The notes under the pieces: generated by a model
What the model saw: the letters and a program-made list of their open reading frames with translations, nothing else
Database searches by the model: none
What the model was told of the DNA's origin: nothing
Translations under genes and position numbers: made by a program
Shown here: piece by piece, positions 20,254-20,352 of the stretch
How the letters are laid out: every line of letters begins with the position of its first letter
Position numbering within the stretch: position 1 is the stretch's first letter
Virus record (IMG/VR): IMGVR_UViG_3300043449_000316
Span: 1 to 20,352 of that record
From: a virus
DNA: 20,352 nucleotides
Direction: 5' to 3' (one strand)

Positions 20254-20352
20254 TCAAGGTTCTCGTGCCCATTTCAGAACCATCGCCGCGCCGCTCGCTA
20301 CGACGCAGGCTAGCACCAGCCACACCCACCACGACACCCCTGACGCGGCGGG
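20254..20352 (-). CDS. Small membrane protein, possibly partial at right edge
   Basis: A minus-strand frame is open from the window edge to a stop at 20254-20256. It encodes a hydrophobic helix (VSWWVWLVLACVVASGAAM) followed by a short basic tail (VLKWAREP). A GTG at 20337 could start a 27-residue peptide, but the gene may begin beyond the edge. One membrane segment is clear; no function is assigned. It could also be chance, since the reading is short. Confidence 0.4.
   Translation of the reverse strand, partial: PAASGVSWWVWLVLACVVASGAAMVLKWAREP

Noticed and set aside
1-20352. Attachment site, integrase or lysogeny module
   Set aside because: No recombinase or repressor gene and no long terminal repeat were seen in the window.

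Overview
The window is a contiguous piece of a GC-rich tailed double-stranded DNA phage or prophage. Every convincing gene lies on the minus strand, so transcription and gene order run from the right edge to the left. The terminase, portal, minor head, scaffold and capsid genes identify it as a tailed phage. There is no integrase, lysogeny repressor or bacterial housekeeping gene, so phage versus prophage cannot be decided here. The host is unknown; overall GC is high, with two clearly AT-richer genes (11778-12263 and 14986-15807).

In transcription order: (1) 20.35-17.2 kb, replication: small membrane and zinc-ribbon proteins, a DUF1376-type initiator, a DnaC-like helicase loader and a small unknown gene. 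The initiator gene contains a tandem array of 8-bp boxes repeating every 11 bp beside an AT-rich stretch, an arrangement like the lambda origin inside gene O. (2) 17.1-13.0 kb, middle genes: unknown small proteins, a secreted lytic-transglycosylase lysin, an AT-rich ParB/DGQHR-like gene, a YqaJ exonuclease and a RecT-like annealing protein, which together form a recombination pair. Many of these genes share one ribosome-binding-site cassette. (3) 13.0-11.8 kb: a densely structured noncoding block, then four tightly overlapping small genes. (4) 11.7-6.5 kb, start of the late cluster: a small secreted protein, a two-domain sigma factor, a nuclease-like protein, the small terminase, a metallophosphoesterase, a SprT-like metalloprotease and the large terminase. 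(5) 6.5-1.4 kb, head genes: DUF4055-type portal, four-CxxC zinc protein, Mu F/SPP1 gp7-type head protein, scaffold, major capsid protein and a Bbp16-like virion protein. (6) 1.3 kb to the left edge: a large partial protein with tandem SGNH-esterase domains, the first of which has lost its catalytic residues.

Most genes overlap by 1-8 bases (ATGA, GTGA, TAATG), so long polycistronic transcripts with translational coupling are likely. The few noncoding gaps are rich in perfect hairpins. Some of these carry UNCG or GNRA tetraloops only when read on the minus (mRNA) strand, and an 8-mer, TGTACGGT, recurs in three of the gaps. The most notable points are the putative intragenic origin, the phage sigma factor near the head of the late cluster, the half-dead tandem esterase, and the structured noncoding blocks at 12737-13004 and 19839-20253.
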